Assembly (NCBI GenBank): GCA_003342895.1
Contig: PTFA01000028.1
Coordinates: 4,672,433-4,736,432, forward strand
Length of the DNA stretch: 64,000 nucleotides
Direction: 5' to 3'
Source of the DNA: Casuarius casuarius
Taxonomy: Eukaryota; Chordata; Aves; Casuariiformes; Casuariidae
The notes below the pieces were generated by a model. The model was not told the origin of the DNA. It did no database searches and was given only the letters and a program-made list of their open reading frames with translations. A program made the translations under genes and the position numbers. This document shows positions 21,201-34,296 of this stretch, piece after piece; the stretch's first letter is position 1, and every line of letters starts with the position of its first letter.

Positions 21201-24200
21201 ACTGGACAGGTGGCATAACAGTAGGAACAAAGTATATAGAAGAGTTTTATCTGCAAATCTCAAGGAACCTCCTGAAGGAAATAAGCATGGTCTGCCAGTC
21301 TGTCAAGTGAGGGAGAAGGGAAGGAGGTTGCTGATCACAGCCTGATACCATCTACTTCACCTTTACAATTCCAGCAGCATGGTCTGCACACATCTCTCTG
21401 ATAAGCAGCCAATGACAAAACATGAAGATTTACCAGAAAAGCAACATACTCACTTAGCTCTTTGCCAACAGCTGCCACAACACAATTTTTAGGCAGTTCA
21501 ACCAAAGCACTGATACCTTTGAAAAATATGGTAAATAAGAGAGAAAAGGATATTCACTGACCAAATGAAATTGCAGTGAAATAACAATTCCTTTTTTAAC
21601 ATATATGAAGTTATTCACACTCCCCTTCCACAAATAAGCTAATAGCAAAATACAAGCATAGTACATGGAGTGAAAGTAAAATTGCATCAGAAAAGAACAG
21701 ATTACCTCAGACAGAGGTAATCAGGAAGTTTGATTCAGGATCCAGCAGAATTCGAACACCAAACATCAGGTAGGAGGTGAAGCTCGGAATCAATAACCTT
21801 TTTATTTTAAATAGAGCTAGGATGTTTATGTTCTAATGGTGGAAAATATTAAGAATACCATGGTAACTATCGAGACTCTAAACACATGCAGTACCAAAGT
21901 TACTATATACTGATATATACACAGTATGCATGAGACTAATCTTGTGCCTATTCTGGTTCAGCTGGCCCTGCACAGTTTGACTCAATTTTTAAATATCCAG
22001 CCTTGCTGTTAGTCTGCCTTCACCATGCCTAGACTTCCCCCAACCTGTGCCGCAACACATTTATGGGAAAATTCCCCAAGCAATAAGTAATCTCTCCATT
22101 TTCCCACAAAGGAAGCAAGATATTAGCAGGGAAGAGAGGGCCCACACTATAAATCCTATCGACTCCTTATACAAAAGTTTCATTAGCACTTCATGCTAAA
22201 CACTACAACACCACTTGCAACTTGTATTTGGTATGATATCCCCTATCAAACCAAAATAAGTATCAGTATTTTGAAAGATTCTGAGGTTTTGCCTACCACT
22301 ACTCTGTTCTATGACAAAAATATGGAAAAACACTGGTTCCAGCTTTGACTTTGATTTACAGCTTCCTAGCTGTCTTTGTTAAGCATGACAATAATATGCA
22401 AATATTTTCTTTGCATGGCTGGATAATACATAAGCTTATTACTAGAAAAGTATGATTGACATTGAGATCTGATTACATTTACTATATTTCTATCACAACC
22501 TCCATTTTGTATATAAAATGTACTGATTTTTAATAATAAAGCTTTACTACTTTTCCACTACTTATCTTTACTAAAGGGAAAAAAAACCCTCAGGCTCCCT
22601 CAGAGAGAAAGCCAGTCTAAGGATCTGGTCCCCATTACAGTGAACATGTATAAATCACTAGCTGAGGGCTAGCCCTGCAAGTCCGATTTAATGTACAGTT
22701 ACTGAGATTTGACATATTCTAAAATTCGCACAGCACAGGAGATTAAAAGTAGTCTTAAATTTGAAATGATTAAGTTTGACATTTTAAAAAATAGACAGAC
22801 TGTGGCTTTAATATATAATGTTATCATTAGAATTAAAGAGAATTTGCCAAGTTGGTTTTGCATCATTATACAAATCCATTTTACTTGCACTTTAACAGCT
22901 ATAATGAGTCATTTACATTTTTACCTGCATCAGTAAGATGACTGGTCTTACACAAGAGATCTAATTTTCGGTTCCAAACACATAGATCACTCCCTCCAGA
23001 TAACCATACATCCAGTCTTTGAAGAACTGTCAAACACTGCAGAACAAAAACTAGATATATGTCCCCTGAAAAAGTTCTACAGGGAATTTTTCAGTAAAAT
23101 GATCATCAGCTTTAACCAGCTAAGGCTTTAAGTACTATGAAATACAGTATTAAAGTGTCACTTTCTTGAGAAATACAGAAAAAATGTGTTACATATTATG
23201 TTACATAGCACCATTTTTCAACCAACAACGCAAAACTCAAATTTTCAGTGAATTCTTTATAGTATTAGTATTCAAGAACTAGTTTGACTGTAGATTGTCT
23301 TTTCCAATCCAGTAACAAAATGAAGCTGTAAAACCACCTTTGTTCTACAGCCTTTTCAAAAACAAATTGATGCATTCAGAGTTCCACAAAAAGAGATTTT
23401 AAGAATTGTGCCCGCTTCTCAGCCACTCTCCTACTTAAGGGTTATGTGTTCTTGACTAAATCAAACACTGCTCTTCGTTTTAACACCCTCCCCTTCCCCC
23501 ATGGCACATGAGCAATAGCTCAGTGTATACCACATAATAGCTCAGATTATGTATACCACAAACAGACATACCCAGGGTTTCTCTGCTTACCTTTACAGTA
23601 GAATGGAAACAAGACACTTTCTGAATCTGTTTGCCACTACTGCAGTCCCAAACCTGACTTCATTCATTAAGGAAACTGAAGAGGATTTTATATATTAGAA
23701 ATATAACCGCTATGTTTGTAACTAAATGATAGATTCGGAAATAAGTATGAAGAGAGTCAGTCTCCTAAATCCTGCTTCTCTTTTCAATATTTGGCCAAAA
23801 CGACATATTCATAATGGTTTGTTATGGATTCATTTTCGCAGTAGAGATTGCATCTACTTGTGAGCAATGGCTAATAAAACCCTAGTGTAATCCAATTATA
23901 CCTATAGGATGTTATTATCCAATAAACAGCCTGCAGCCTGTGTCACTGCTACCTTTAAAAACAGAAAACAACAAGAAGTCCACAAGAGCTGAACCCCCTC
24001 CAGATCTAAGGATACAATAACTGTTCTATCAGCTGATGCTGTTAGTATCAATTGATTGTTTTCTCCAGAAGCATCTGACGAATAAAATGGTGCAATAGCT
24101 GTAATTTTGTGTGCGTGTCCATGTAGCTCAAAAAGTTTCTCTCCAGTCTGAAAAATAAATACATGAAAAATGAAGGGTAAAATTTGGAAAATACCTACTG

Positions 24201-27200
24201 TATCATATGACATAGGTACCAAATTACTTTCAAAAAGAAAAATTTCTAAGAGTCTAAAACAGCACTTGCTAAAGTCACTTACAGATCTACTTCTTACTAG
24301 ACCTTTAACACTTCTCAAGGTTTTACCCTTTAATTAAATAATGTATTAAGTATACCCCTCTAGGTGTTAAAAAAAAGAATCTCTGGAACAACTGAAGAAT
24401 GCATTTTGTATATTAAACTCATTTCAATGGAAATATTGGCCATTAAGCCTATTCAACTGATATCACGGTAATTCTGATTTGCTAACAAACCCTCTCTTGA
24501 ATAAATCTGTTTTTATTTTAGTGATTTGAAAAACTTGAGCTATCTTTATGGCAAACACAGTACTGCCAACTTCCTGACTGCTTTATTTACTATGAACATT
24601 ATCTATAGCTTCAAACTGGTGGTTTAGATAATTTCAACTACCTCTGCTCTGTTTGTCTGGGCAAAACCTGACAAACAAAAAAGCAGAAATATACTGTTCT
24701 TTTAATCACGCAATTAAAATACTGAGTAGTTATAACTGTATATTTCTTTACACTTCTATGTTAAGTTTTTAAATGAAAAATAGAATAAGATTTGCTATAG
24801 AAAAAAATGTAGTAAGACTCCTATAGAAGTAGAAAATGGAATTCTATTCCTAAGCTGGACATCTAAATCAGATTTACGTTCATGAACTGCTTAGAACACC
24901 AAGTATATATACTCACATACATGTGTTTGAACATTCAAAAACAATTTCCTTTTTCAAATAACAAGGTTATAAAAGACCTTCAACAACAGTAAAGAACTAA
25001 TTGAAACAGCTCAAAAGAGAAGGAAGGAAAGTTACAAGTTCCCCTTCTGTATTTTAAAAACACACCATCACAAATGTCATAAATTCTTTAGAATGTTTCC
25101 ATAGCAGTTTATGGTCTGAGATTTCTTTCTTCCTCAACTAGAATGTTTGGTATTTCCAGTGTAGACAGCACACTGTATCTCCCTTTTAGACTTTCTATTT
25201 AACATCTACCTTGCATACTAGGCCTCCTAAATGCAGGTCTAACACTCTTCTCTCCTCTATAATTTCCTCAAGGATATGGAAACACAGAGCAGGGGAGCAG
25301 AATGAAGGATACCACACTTACAGAGCACTATCTCCATAATAAATCTAACATCTTAAAAGGTTTTCAAAAGTTGAAATAGGATTTTTATCACAACAAGCAA
25401 GGCCTTGTTTCTGCACTGCATTAAATGTTTAACTGCCACTGACTTTGGTGTCTTTCCAGTACAGTTGTATGTTAGCTCTCCACTGAGACTGATCAACTAC
25501 ATTTTAAATAGTCATTCCAAATACAGTTATTAAAACATAGTTAAAATAAAAGTAGCTAGCCAAGAGCAGCAACTAGCTACGTATTTGTGGAATCAGTAGT
25601 CAACATCTTAGCATTAACAGCAAACATTGAACATATTTTAAAGGAAGAATTAAAGTCACAAGTTCATACACACTTCTGTTTTTCATGTCAACATTTCATC
25701 TTTAATTTCTGTAAAGTCACCATGCCCTCCCAAAACATTCTAACTTTAAAAACTTAGTGTTCTCTTGGGTTCACAACACAACTTTTACCTGCCAAAGTCT
25801 TTTTTGTAAGCTAAAATTGGACTGACACAATCCAGTTTTACATTATGCAAACAATAGCTGATATGAATCCATGCAGCAATTCTTATTTATTCTGCCTTTT
25901 AGCTAGGAGAAATTTCCAACTCCTCTCCCCAGCTCTTACCCCATCTCTCTGTTAGAGCACACAACCTATCCAAAAAACAAACGAACCTGAGCATTCCACA
26001 GAAATATGATTCCATCATCTCCTGCAGAAGCGAACCTGATTAAGAAAGTGAAAACTTTAATATAGCATAATGTAATGGAATAGAAGTAGACAGTTATGCA
26101 AGATAAATATTTGCAAGATAAATCTGATGCTAACTTTAATCTAAAGAATAAAAATATATCTGAAAATCCCAATTACAGTTTATAAACTGAAGTCAGTACA
26201 TTTAAATAGATGGTATTTGTCAACATATACTTAATAAAGAACAAGGCTTAAGAATTCCAGTACATGCTATTATAAATACAAGCCCTCGTTACAGAACCAA
26301 TTCTCTTGATCAAAAATTTAGTATGAGATCTTACACACTGAATGAAACCAAATTCTATTAGTCAGAGCCAACTGACTGCAAGACATCTAATAAGTTACAA
26401 ACCACTCATCTGAGTTCAGCCCAAGAGTAGAGGAGCCCAATGTTTATTTTGATATTTTAAAGAGTGGCTTAAAAGACCTTCCAAAGGGAGTGCATTTAAT
26501 GTGCAGAATATGACCTCTGCTAAAAATTCAGCTAAACGGAATACCATACTAGGAAAAAATGGGTTCATTTTAGTCTGTTATTAGATTGCTAATCTAATCT
26601 TAACGAAATCTGACTTAAATTCAACCTTTCAACTAGGCTAGACAGAATATCTGTAACAGTCTGCTTACATTTGCACCCTATCCCCAATACAGCTACACTG
26701 AACCTGCAGCACAGACACAACCTTTTCTAGTAAAGATGCACTGTGAGTTAAGAGAGCCTAGAACAGAAGCAAGAACTTCCACAGAAATTTGATTTCAGTT
26801 ATTTGGAAATATACCTACCTTCTAATTTTTTCTTTTGCTTTAGGTGTTAGCCAAGAGTTAAATGCAGGTAATATCGAGAGACCTAAGATTCGCATTGTTT
26901 GCAAAGAAGCCATGAAATAGAAGTTATATCACTTCTGATTTTTTTTTCTGTTATCAGCTTTAAATGTTTTTATTAACTATATAAATGACCTTTCTTTTAG
27001 ACTCTTAGTTGGCAGTCATGATACTTATGAAACTTGCTAACAGAGTAAGTTTTCTGACATAAAGCTGTAATTTTTTTTTCTTCTCTGAAATATCCTTGCT
27101 TTTTTCTAATATAGTAAAAAATGTGCCAAGTGTATTTTCTTCTTTTCATTAATTTATATTCATTTACCAAGTCCCTTCTTTGAAAAAGATTGGGGCAAAA

Positions 27201-30200
27201 AATCAATTTTCTACGCGCACCTCTGATAAAATTAGTTTATCTTTAGTTTCCTTCCAGCTGTATTTTATCTTGTTTTGTCATGAAGTCAAGAACTTAGAAC
27301 AGTAAAACTTTCAAATTTGAGCAAAACCCCTTTCAAATCCAATTCATTTTTTGATATATATTGGAACTGTGTGCCACGTGAACAAAATTCTTAAAAGAAA
27401 ACTAATTTTTGAAAGAAGGAATGAGGGTAATTCATCAACACAGATATTGTATAGAATACTGTTTTGTGTTTTTACTTTTCCTCTTGTAAGCAAAATTTCT
27501 GTTTAAAAATAAACGTATAGAGTAGAATCAGTCATCCTACAGATGTATTCTGTTCACCAAGGTGGAGCTTCATGGGTCACCTGATTCTTTTCCAGTCATG
27601 ATCATCATCCTCTATAACCTTGTCTGTTTCCTGAAGGAGCAAGGAATGGTCAAACGAGCAACAAAGAAAGCTATTCTTAAAATGTGTTATGAACTCTGTT
27701 TAGTTTAATGTGTCAAATGCTAGAGTATTACATGCAATTTTATCTCATTTCATTTTTTGGAAGACTCTTGCTGAGGCTTAGCCTTCTTTGGTGATCTTCC
27801 AATCAATATGACCCTCACTTCATGTTCAAAAAATACAACAGAAAAGAAGAAAAAAGCAGCTTTCTGTTACGTTTATACAGGATTTATTTAATATCTTCAA
27901 AAACCAATCTGAGAAAATTTTCCACTCACTGGTTTTAGCTGCGCCACTGAGAAAACAAGAAAATCCTTCTGCAAAATCCTCAATAAGATGATATTATCTA
28001 AAGACCTGAAGCGTGAAACTTGGCTTACAACAGTTGACAAAAAGCACACAATGGAATGGCTGCAAAAACTAAATAAAAATATTTCAGAAGCTGAGTAACA
28101 ATACTAATTTTATTGAAAAGAATCAAATGAAAAATATTATCAGCTGCTTAACAATGCAGAAACTACTATGTTCTTGATAAATAAAACCCTGGAATTACCG
28201 TCCAGTGAAGCACTGCATTAAACTACTCTAACTCTCAGAATATTAACCAGCTATATAACTTACTCCTTATCCGTATGTTATTTTATAACCTCTCTTCAAA
28301 CTGGCCACCCAGGCTTTAGTTTTACACTGATTAGTATTACTTTAGCTTCAATAATATACCTGCTCCTGTACATTGAAGCCCAGAATAGTAAAAGATTTTT
28401 TTGCATCAGGAAGTGCCTCCACTCTAAAAATACCCTGGTATTTCCATAAAGACCAATTAGATTTATTCAGTGTATATGTTTTGGGAAAAAACGTATTTTG
28501 AGGAAAGGTTATTTTAATAACTTGTCTGGAAAGGACTAAAAAAAGAATATTCTATTTTTATACAAATCTTCTGGTGGACTATTTTTATTAATTTGCATTT
28601 TATTAATGCAAAAAATAATTTTTATGGAAATGCACACAACTTTTCTGGAATATATTTATGACACTAAGAATGAAAACTGACAGGCTAAAAATTCCCCATG
28701 AAGCCTTCTGTGGAAACTATATATATATTTACAAGACAATTTGGAAATTAGAATCTGTGGGCATTCCAAATTGGATGAGACCACCTGCCTGATCAATACA
28801 CATGGGGAAGGAGATAATCTTCCTTCACAAAATGCCTGCTATACACTGTGAGGCTATAAACCAAATCCTCACTCATGTTATATTTGTATAATCTATTGAT
28901 GAATGTGTTACAAATCCTCTTCTGTGCTTAACCTATAAAAGATATAAGCTGCTATAGCTCCTTAGCAGAAAGACTCTTACCTATTACTTCACTTCTTAGT
29001 TCTGAAGGTTTCCTATCTAATTCTCTGCATCAGCCAAGAGTCACTATGCTTATTACTGACTAAAAGCTTCACAACCTTACTTTTTAAGGCAGCTATATAT
29101 TATTTCCTCTCTTGCAGGATTAAGTTAAATGAGAGAACATATAAGGCTAATTTAGACAAAGCTAGGACAGAAGGCAGGTCACTCATGTGACAGTGTCATA
29201 ACTCATTCTCTCAGTCACACATACAAAGTGACAATGGTAAATCTAGTGACTTCATCTTTGCTTCATAACCAGTTTTCCAGCTTAGATGACTCCTTACACA
29301 GAGTTCACGATTAAAATTGGAGCTAGTTATAAAGAGCTAAGAACAGAACAGATAACAAAAATTGTCATACACAAAATGCAGAATGCTAAAAATTAAGGAA
29401 AAAACAAAGGAACTGCAAGGATTGGAAGCAGTAAAGCAAGCTGAACAAGAGGAAACTGGACGAGATATGCAATATGGAGATATACATATGTTGAATAAGG
29501 TTGAGTAGGTAGCCATTCTGAACAGAATTACAGTGGTAAAAAATTCAGAATCTGAGAAATTCAAAAAAAGTTGCATTAACCAAAGCTCAAGTGAATGAAG
29601 CACTAGAGTTTCAGAAGAAAGTACAACACACATGTGGCTTTAAGCACTAGTAAAAAAGTAGACATGTGAGAGACATGACAAAAAAATCAGAAAGAAAGGA
29701 ATAGGAATAATCTATATTATTAAGAATGTCATCTTCAATTGCTACGTTCAGGGTATCTGCAGGAATCTATTAAGTTCTTCTGTAAAATCAAAAGGTGAAA
29801 TAACTGTTATCTTCGAATCAAAAACATAAAACACATAAATCCACTCAGAACAGAAGCAGGCACTCTCAGAACAGAAGCAGGCACTACTGTGCATTGTCCT
29901 GGGAAAAGTGTGCACATGCATGTGCAGAAAGTAAAGTTCAACCCAGAAACAGCCTGAAAAGGAGGACTGAATTAGCTAAAGGCATTCCTTGTAGTTAAAC
30001 GAATTTGTATCATGAAACCTAACTCCATCGCCATTGTTTTCTCATAAAAGTATAACTCATGAGAGAAGTCAAAAGAAATAAAAGCATACTGCAAAAAAGG
30101 GGGCTTTTACTCCTTGCCTTTTTACATTCAGCCTCTTTTCCTACCCCCCCACCAAAAAAAACCCCAAAACAAACAAAATGTTCAGAATTTGGATTTTTTA

Positions 30201-33200
30201 ATTTAGTTCCCTCAGGTTCTGGCAGGAGGAAAAAAAAGGATTAAAAATATTTCTACATTTTCATAAACATTCACAGAAATATTCCCAAGGATGTTCTGAA
30301 GCAATTAGAAATGGAATTTCATACCTGCAGTCATCTATTTGTACTAGAAATCGTACTATATCTTGATGGCCTTTCAATACAAGGAGCTCTGTGTAAGGAT
30401 TCTGTATTTGTTCTTCACCAATGGTCTGTACAGATGATTTCTAAAAATTTGTAAAAAAGGAAAATAAAATTTATTACTGACATAATTGTTTTCATTGGGT
30501 CTTTGCAATGTCCAACGCTATGGGTATATAGATTTGTTTGTGAATGTGTAGTTATATTTGAAGTTATATTAATTTAAGTTTCTGAATTATAATTTTGTCT
30601 TAATGAAAATCATAACCAAGGATCACTTCTTTTATTTCAAGTAAATAATATCCTTCTATAGCAAGTATTTTAAATTACAATGTAACATTTTGTGTTTTTA
30701 AAAAGCATTTTGTACTGCTTTAATCATTGATATACCAAGACGAAAAAGCAGTTTAGTCACCAGCTATCAGGTGGAGTCAGCTTCATGACACAATACACCA
30801 TCCACTCAGTTTTTCATTAAACTACACATCTTCCGAGAGGTCTGTGAACTTCTCATACCCTTCATCTACAATCCAATTTTTAAACCCTATATAAAGATGA
30901 CATCTTTAAAATAAATAAGAACAAATGCTTTTCTGTTATGTAATACATAAATCATTCCTTGGGTCTCTATTCACAAAGTACCAAAGCCAACAGCTTAGAA
31001 AGACAGAAAAAAATGATTAATCATTTTATAGAACAGCATCTGCAATTACCCCAGCTAGACTATTAATTAAAAGTACTATCAATCACTCAGAGCAAGCTGA
31101 TCACTAGTCAGGGTCAACAAAACATTGTATAGGACTACAATTTCAAGGCATGACAGTTCTGCTAATCTCAATCATTGCTTTGTTTCAATATGACAATTTT
31201 TACATGTTTAAAGTCTTCAGCATTCTGGAACAACTTATTATTAGACACAATTAAAAAAAAACTAAATAGCTTGGTAGTAACTTGGTGACAGCATTCTCAT
31301 GCTTCCAGCTTTATTTTAAATGACAGTCAACGTAGTCTTACTTCCAGGACTGTCTATTCTTTGAAGTGTTCAAAAGAATCTACTCCTAGCACTACTGTAA
31401 AACAGTAATTACATTTAGCATACAGGAGAGGTACTTCCACATGAAGGACAAACATATTATCCTCAGAAACATCAACATTTTCTTGCAGAAATAATAAATT
31501 ATTTTCTATTACTTCTGTATTGGTCCTATGATACTATTCTTCACAAGTTAAGAATGACAACATTAATAAACAGGAAAAGTAATCTGTGTTTATTTTTAAA
31601 ACTAAGAGGTTGTCAGTATCCTAGTTTTTGTGATTTTATCTTGGTTTTGTTATATCTGATGCATTTCATGAAGCAAGTGCTCCTCATTTTATGTAATTAT
31701 GTAAGAATAGCAGTTCCTGCTTAAAATAATGCAAGTCTAGTCCCCACAGTTATAAAGAAAAGTGCACAAATATAAAAACTACAAGTTCAGTTGTCAAAAT
31801 CCAAGCCAAAAGCTTCTTTAAAAAAAAGTTTGAAAAATCTTAGGCAAATATCAGCATCATTTAACAGATAACATTAACAATATTGTAGTCAGAAGACTTC
31901 CAATTTTTATTTACTAATAGAAAAGTACATTCACAAAATTGTAACACTGCTTTGAACAAGTTTTTTTTAGAAATAGTTATTTCTAACATTAACATTGCAA
32001 TATTATATTCCGTTGTTACTTCATAATCAATACAAGATGCTGCTACTTCTTTTGAACAACCTGTCCAGTCTTAATTCTGTCATTTCTAAGAATGTCTGTG
32101 AATACTGAAAGGTACAGTGCTGATGAAGTACTATAGAATACCAACAAAATGAACTGCAGTTTTTCCTCCACTACTGTCATATACAAGCTATTTCCCTTTT
32201 CAAATCTTCATTAACATTTATTGAAATGTCGGGTTAGGTGCATTCCCTTTAAATAAAAAAATCTATTTTTGTATAAATAACTATTAATTGAACTCTCTTG
32301 TAGTACCATCAAATTTTTAGAAGAGAAAAATAGATGCTGATGTTAATAGAAGCTATTTGCAACTTGTACACTTTCACGTAGGACCTGTAAGCATCACCAC
32401 GATAATCAGTAAAATAACCACAACATTCATTTCAGCTTCAGAACTTCCCATAATCCCTGTAATCTGCGTATTCAAGAGTGGAATTTACAAAAACAATTCA
32501 CCAAAAATACATGTGCAGGAGTATACAGACATACATAAATTAGCTTATATGGAGTACTGTGCTACAGTAGTTAGATTGCGCCCATTACCAGAGCTACTTT
32601 GCTTAGAGACATATACCACGGCCATCAACTTAAGAGATTTAGGTGCTTAAGCCCAATTGATTTTCAATTCCATTGTAAAGAAAGAAATGGGTCAGGAGAA
32701 ATTTACATTTCATCAATTTAAGACAGCTTTGCCAAAGGGCTTTTGCCATTCACACAGTGCAATGTCAGACTTGAATGTATCTGGCCTCTTTATCACTGGC
32801 TGAAGGCATAGCACATGAAACAAAACTATTAGTCTATGGCCCACACACTATTATGGGTTTCTTTACCTATTTCATAAGAGGACAGAGAGAATTAAGGGTA
32901 ATGAAGATCATCTTTAGATGAAAAAATATTACCTAATGCAAAAAAAAAACCCAAAGAAAAACAAAAAAAAGCATTTTGGGCCTGACTCTTACAAATATAT
33001 ATTATTCAGTTTTGTATAGAGAAGCAAAATGACCACCATCATTCAGCAAGCCAGTAGCAGCAATGGCAACAGAAGTCCAGGGGATCGGATTTAAGAAAGC
33101 TACAAAGAATAGAATGAAAAAACTGGACTGTACCTTGACTCATGCTCATAATCAGAGTTTAAACTTTGGAGAGGGACACACAGCAATGCAGCCTTCTAGC

Positions 33201-34296
33201 ACATCACAGAATGCTGCTATATATTCCCCATCTTCTTTTTAAAAAGTACTGCACAAAAATCTGCTAAACATGACCGTAACACTGCCAACATTTTGTATGG
33301 AAGTCACGGGCATTCCTGGACACCCATATTCCAAATTGGTACAGGCTCAAATTTCTACCAAAGTAAATACCAGCATTTACTACTCATGCTCAGTAGCTGA
33401 AAAAGAATCACTTCCTCGTATTTGTCTAGATTGCAAAAGCACCAAGGGTAAGGAGCCCGGCAATAGCATTCATCAACTCTTGTTAAGGAGAAGTCGAGGC
33501 TGAGATTTCAGAAGTGTTAGGGACAAGGAAATCCCAATAAGGTATCCTTCAAATCCAGTAAAGTTGTATTTCGAGTAAAACATCAGGAGGGATACCTGTA
33601 TTTAGTGCAGTACATAGGCCCAGTTTATTCTGCGGGTGAGAAACTGAAAAGAAATGCTAAAAAAAACTATTACAGACTACAGCTAAGCAATACAAACAAT
33701 CAGTTACAGCCTATAATTTATATTATCGACCGGGGGTCCTGAGGGCAGGCTTCCACACGCTGGCTGCTGTGCAACACAGCGGCGCGCTTCACCAACACGC
33801 GTGCTGCGCCGGCAGGCGGGAGCCGAGATCTCCCGGACAGGGACGGCTCCCGGGCCCCTGCACTCCTTGGGGGGTTGTTGCTGGGTTTGGGGCTTGTTTT
33901 TTTTCCTCTCTCCCCTCTCTCCCTTCAGCGAAGCTTCTACTCCTTCCTAGCAGCCAGGAAACCTCACCGCGCAGCGCACTGCGCCTGAGGGGGCCTGGCT
34001 CGGGAGGGCCCCGCGCAGGGCCGAGCCGCGCTACCCCCCTTCCCGGCTCCGCAGACCCCCGCGGGCGGCCCCACGCCGCCCCCCAGCTTCACCACAACGC
34101 CCCGCGCTGCCGGACGGCGCCCGCCAGCGGCGGCGGCTCGCGCGGGGCAGGCGCAGCCCCTCCCCCCGCCAACGGCCCCAATGGCCCTCTCGGCCCCGCC
34201 TCCCGCGCGAGCCGCCCCGCCCCCTGCTTCCCCCCGCCGCCTTACCTCTGCCAGGCCCTGCGGCTCCCGGCCGCCCCCGATCAGCCACCGCAGCAT
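12058..34296 (-). CDS. WDR41: WDR41, WD-repeat subunit of the C9orf72-SMCR8-WDR41 complex (complete, 13 coding exons)
   Basis: WDR41 forms a beta-propeller that helps bring C9orf72-SMCR8 to lysosomes, through contact with the cationic amino-acid exporter PQLC2; the complex acts in nutrient signalling and autophagy. Thirteen exons join in phase to 456 codons plus TAA (1371 nt); the human protein is about 459 residues as I recall. The N-terminus MLRWLIGGGREPQGLAE looks identical to human. WD-type strands are visible as RFASAGDDGIIFLWNAQ (56-72), LILTASADRTVIVWD (about 105-119), LDVWLSGGSDLCVWN (145-159), FVTGSHVGELIVWDA (233-247), LISCSEDGSVRIWEL (334-348) and ATCSADHLVILWKDG (417-431). The MWGFGR segment near 366-371 lies in the loop reported to contact PQLC2. 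Introns are 362-4289 bp, AT-rich, with no nested gene. One intron has minor-spliceosome signals. Transcription starts from the CpG island. No frameshift or stop was found. Confidence 0.97.
12710..12843 (-). CDS. WDR41: WDR41 coding exon 12
   Basis: Acceptor ctttttccag and donor gtaagt. It encodes FFNMWGFGRANKQANQAAKK, then TQENTTMYFLELVGDLIGHS and SAVQ. It includes the MWGFGR loop segment and the GH of the last blade. Confidence 0.95.
14694..14782 (-). CDS. WDR41: WDR41 coding exon 11
   Basis: Acceptor ttttgatag and donor gtttgc (weak). It encodes QLISCSEDGSVRIWELREKQ, then QLPAEPVPT and the first base of a glycine codon. The clear WD strand is SCSEDGSVRIWEL. Confidence 0.95.
15746..15867 (-). 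CDS. WDR41: WDR41 coding exon 10
   Basis: Acceptor tctttccag and donor gtacaa. It encodes CVFAAVGKGIYVYSLQMKRV, then IACQKTAHDSSVLHIAKLPN and two bases of an arginine codon. Confidence 0.95.
18515..18699 (-). CDS. WDR41: WDR41 coding exon 9
   Basis: The longest exon, 185 nt: acceptor ttttttctag and donor gtaaaa. It encodes LTFVTGSHVGELIVWDALDW, then a polar, poorly conserved-looking loop ending HLTSDEE. Confidence 0.95.
19981..20082 (-). CDS. WDR41: WDR41 coding exon 8
   Basis: The acceptor is catctctgaag ending at 20083; the exon then reads TC ATT TTT AGG TTG ATT. Joined to exon 7 this gives KEL-IIFRLIDRPEG, matching the family. A second AG 10 bases further in (attttttag) is a decoy: using it would break the frame. 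Donor gtaaga. Confidence 0.9.
21454..21516 (-). CDS. WDR41: WDR41 coding exon 7
   Basis: Acceptor tttcaaag and donor gtgagt. It encodes ISALVELPKNCVVAAVGKEL and ends one base into an isoleucine codon that exon 8 completes. Confidence 0.95.
   Translation of the reverse strand, partial: VSVLWLNCLKIVLWQLLAKS
22925..23036 (-). CDS. WDR41: WDR41 coding exon 6
   Basis: Acceptor gttctgcag and donor gtaaaa. It encodes CLTVLQRLDVWLSGGSDLCV, then WNRKLDLLCKTSHLTDA and the first base of a glycine codon. Confidence 0.95.
23591..23653 (-). CDS. WDR41: WDR41 coding exon 5
   Basis: Twenty-one codons, VWDCSSGKQIQKVSCFHSTV plus K, between acceptor gaagtcag and donor gtaagc. It completes the WD dipeptide begun by exon 4. 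The acceptor lacks a polypyrimidine tract, as expected after a U12-type branch site. Confidence 0.95.
23666..23674 (-). promoter_or_regulatory. U12-type branch site (TTCCTTAAT)
   Basis: On the - strand this reads TTCCTTAAT, a full match to the U12 branch consensus TTCCTTAAY. The downstream branch adenosine lies 13 bases from the end of the intron, in the usual range for minor introns. Confidence 0.85.
24008..24015 (-). promoter_or_regulatory. U12-type 5' splice site (GTATCCTT)
   Basis: The bases right after WDR41 exon 4 read GTATCCTTAG on the - strand, a perfect match to the minor-spliceosome donor consensus RTATCCTT. Confidence 0.85.
24016..24147 (-). CDS. WDR41: WDR41 coding exon 4
   Basis: Acceptor atttttcag and 44 codons from TGEKLFELHGHAHKITAIAP to LTASADRTVI, ending in phase 0. 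Its donor is the U12-type sequence GTATCCTT. Confidence 0.95.
25987..26035 (-). CDS. WDR41: WDR41 coding exon 3
   Basis: A 49-nt exon with acceptor ttaatcag and donor gttcgt. It encodes FASAGDDGIIFLWNAQ, a textbook WD strand. The donor is a weak U2-type site. Confidence 0.95.
29844..29885. repeat. 21-bp perfect tandem duplication
   Basis: Two identical copies of ctcagaacagaagcaggcac plus t, head to tail, in WDR41 intron 2. Confidence 0.9.
30325..30440 (-). CDS. WDR41: WDR41 coding exon 2
   Basis: Acceptor tttttag before AAATCATCT and donor gtatgaa. It encodes KSSVQTIGEEQIQNPYTELL, then a GH-containing strand start (VLKGHQDIVRFLVQIDDC), and two bases of an arginine codon. Confidence 0.95.
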
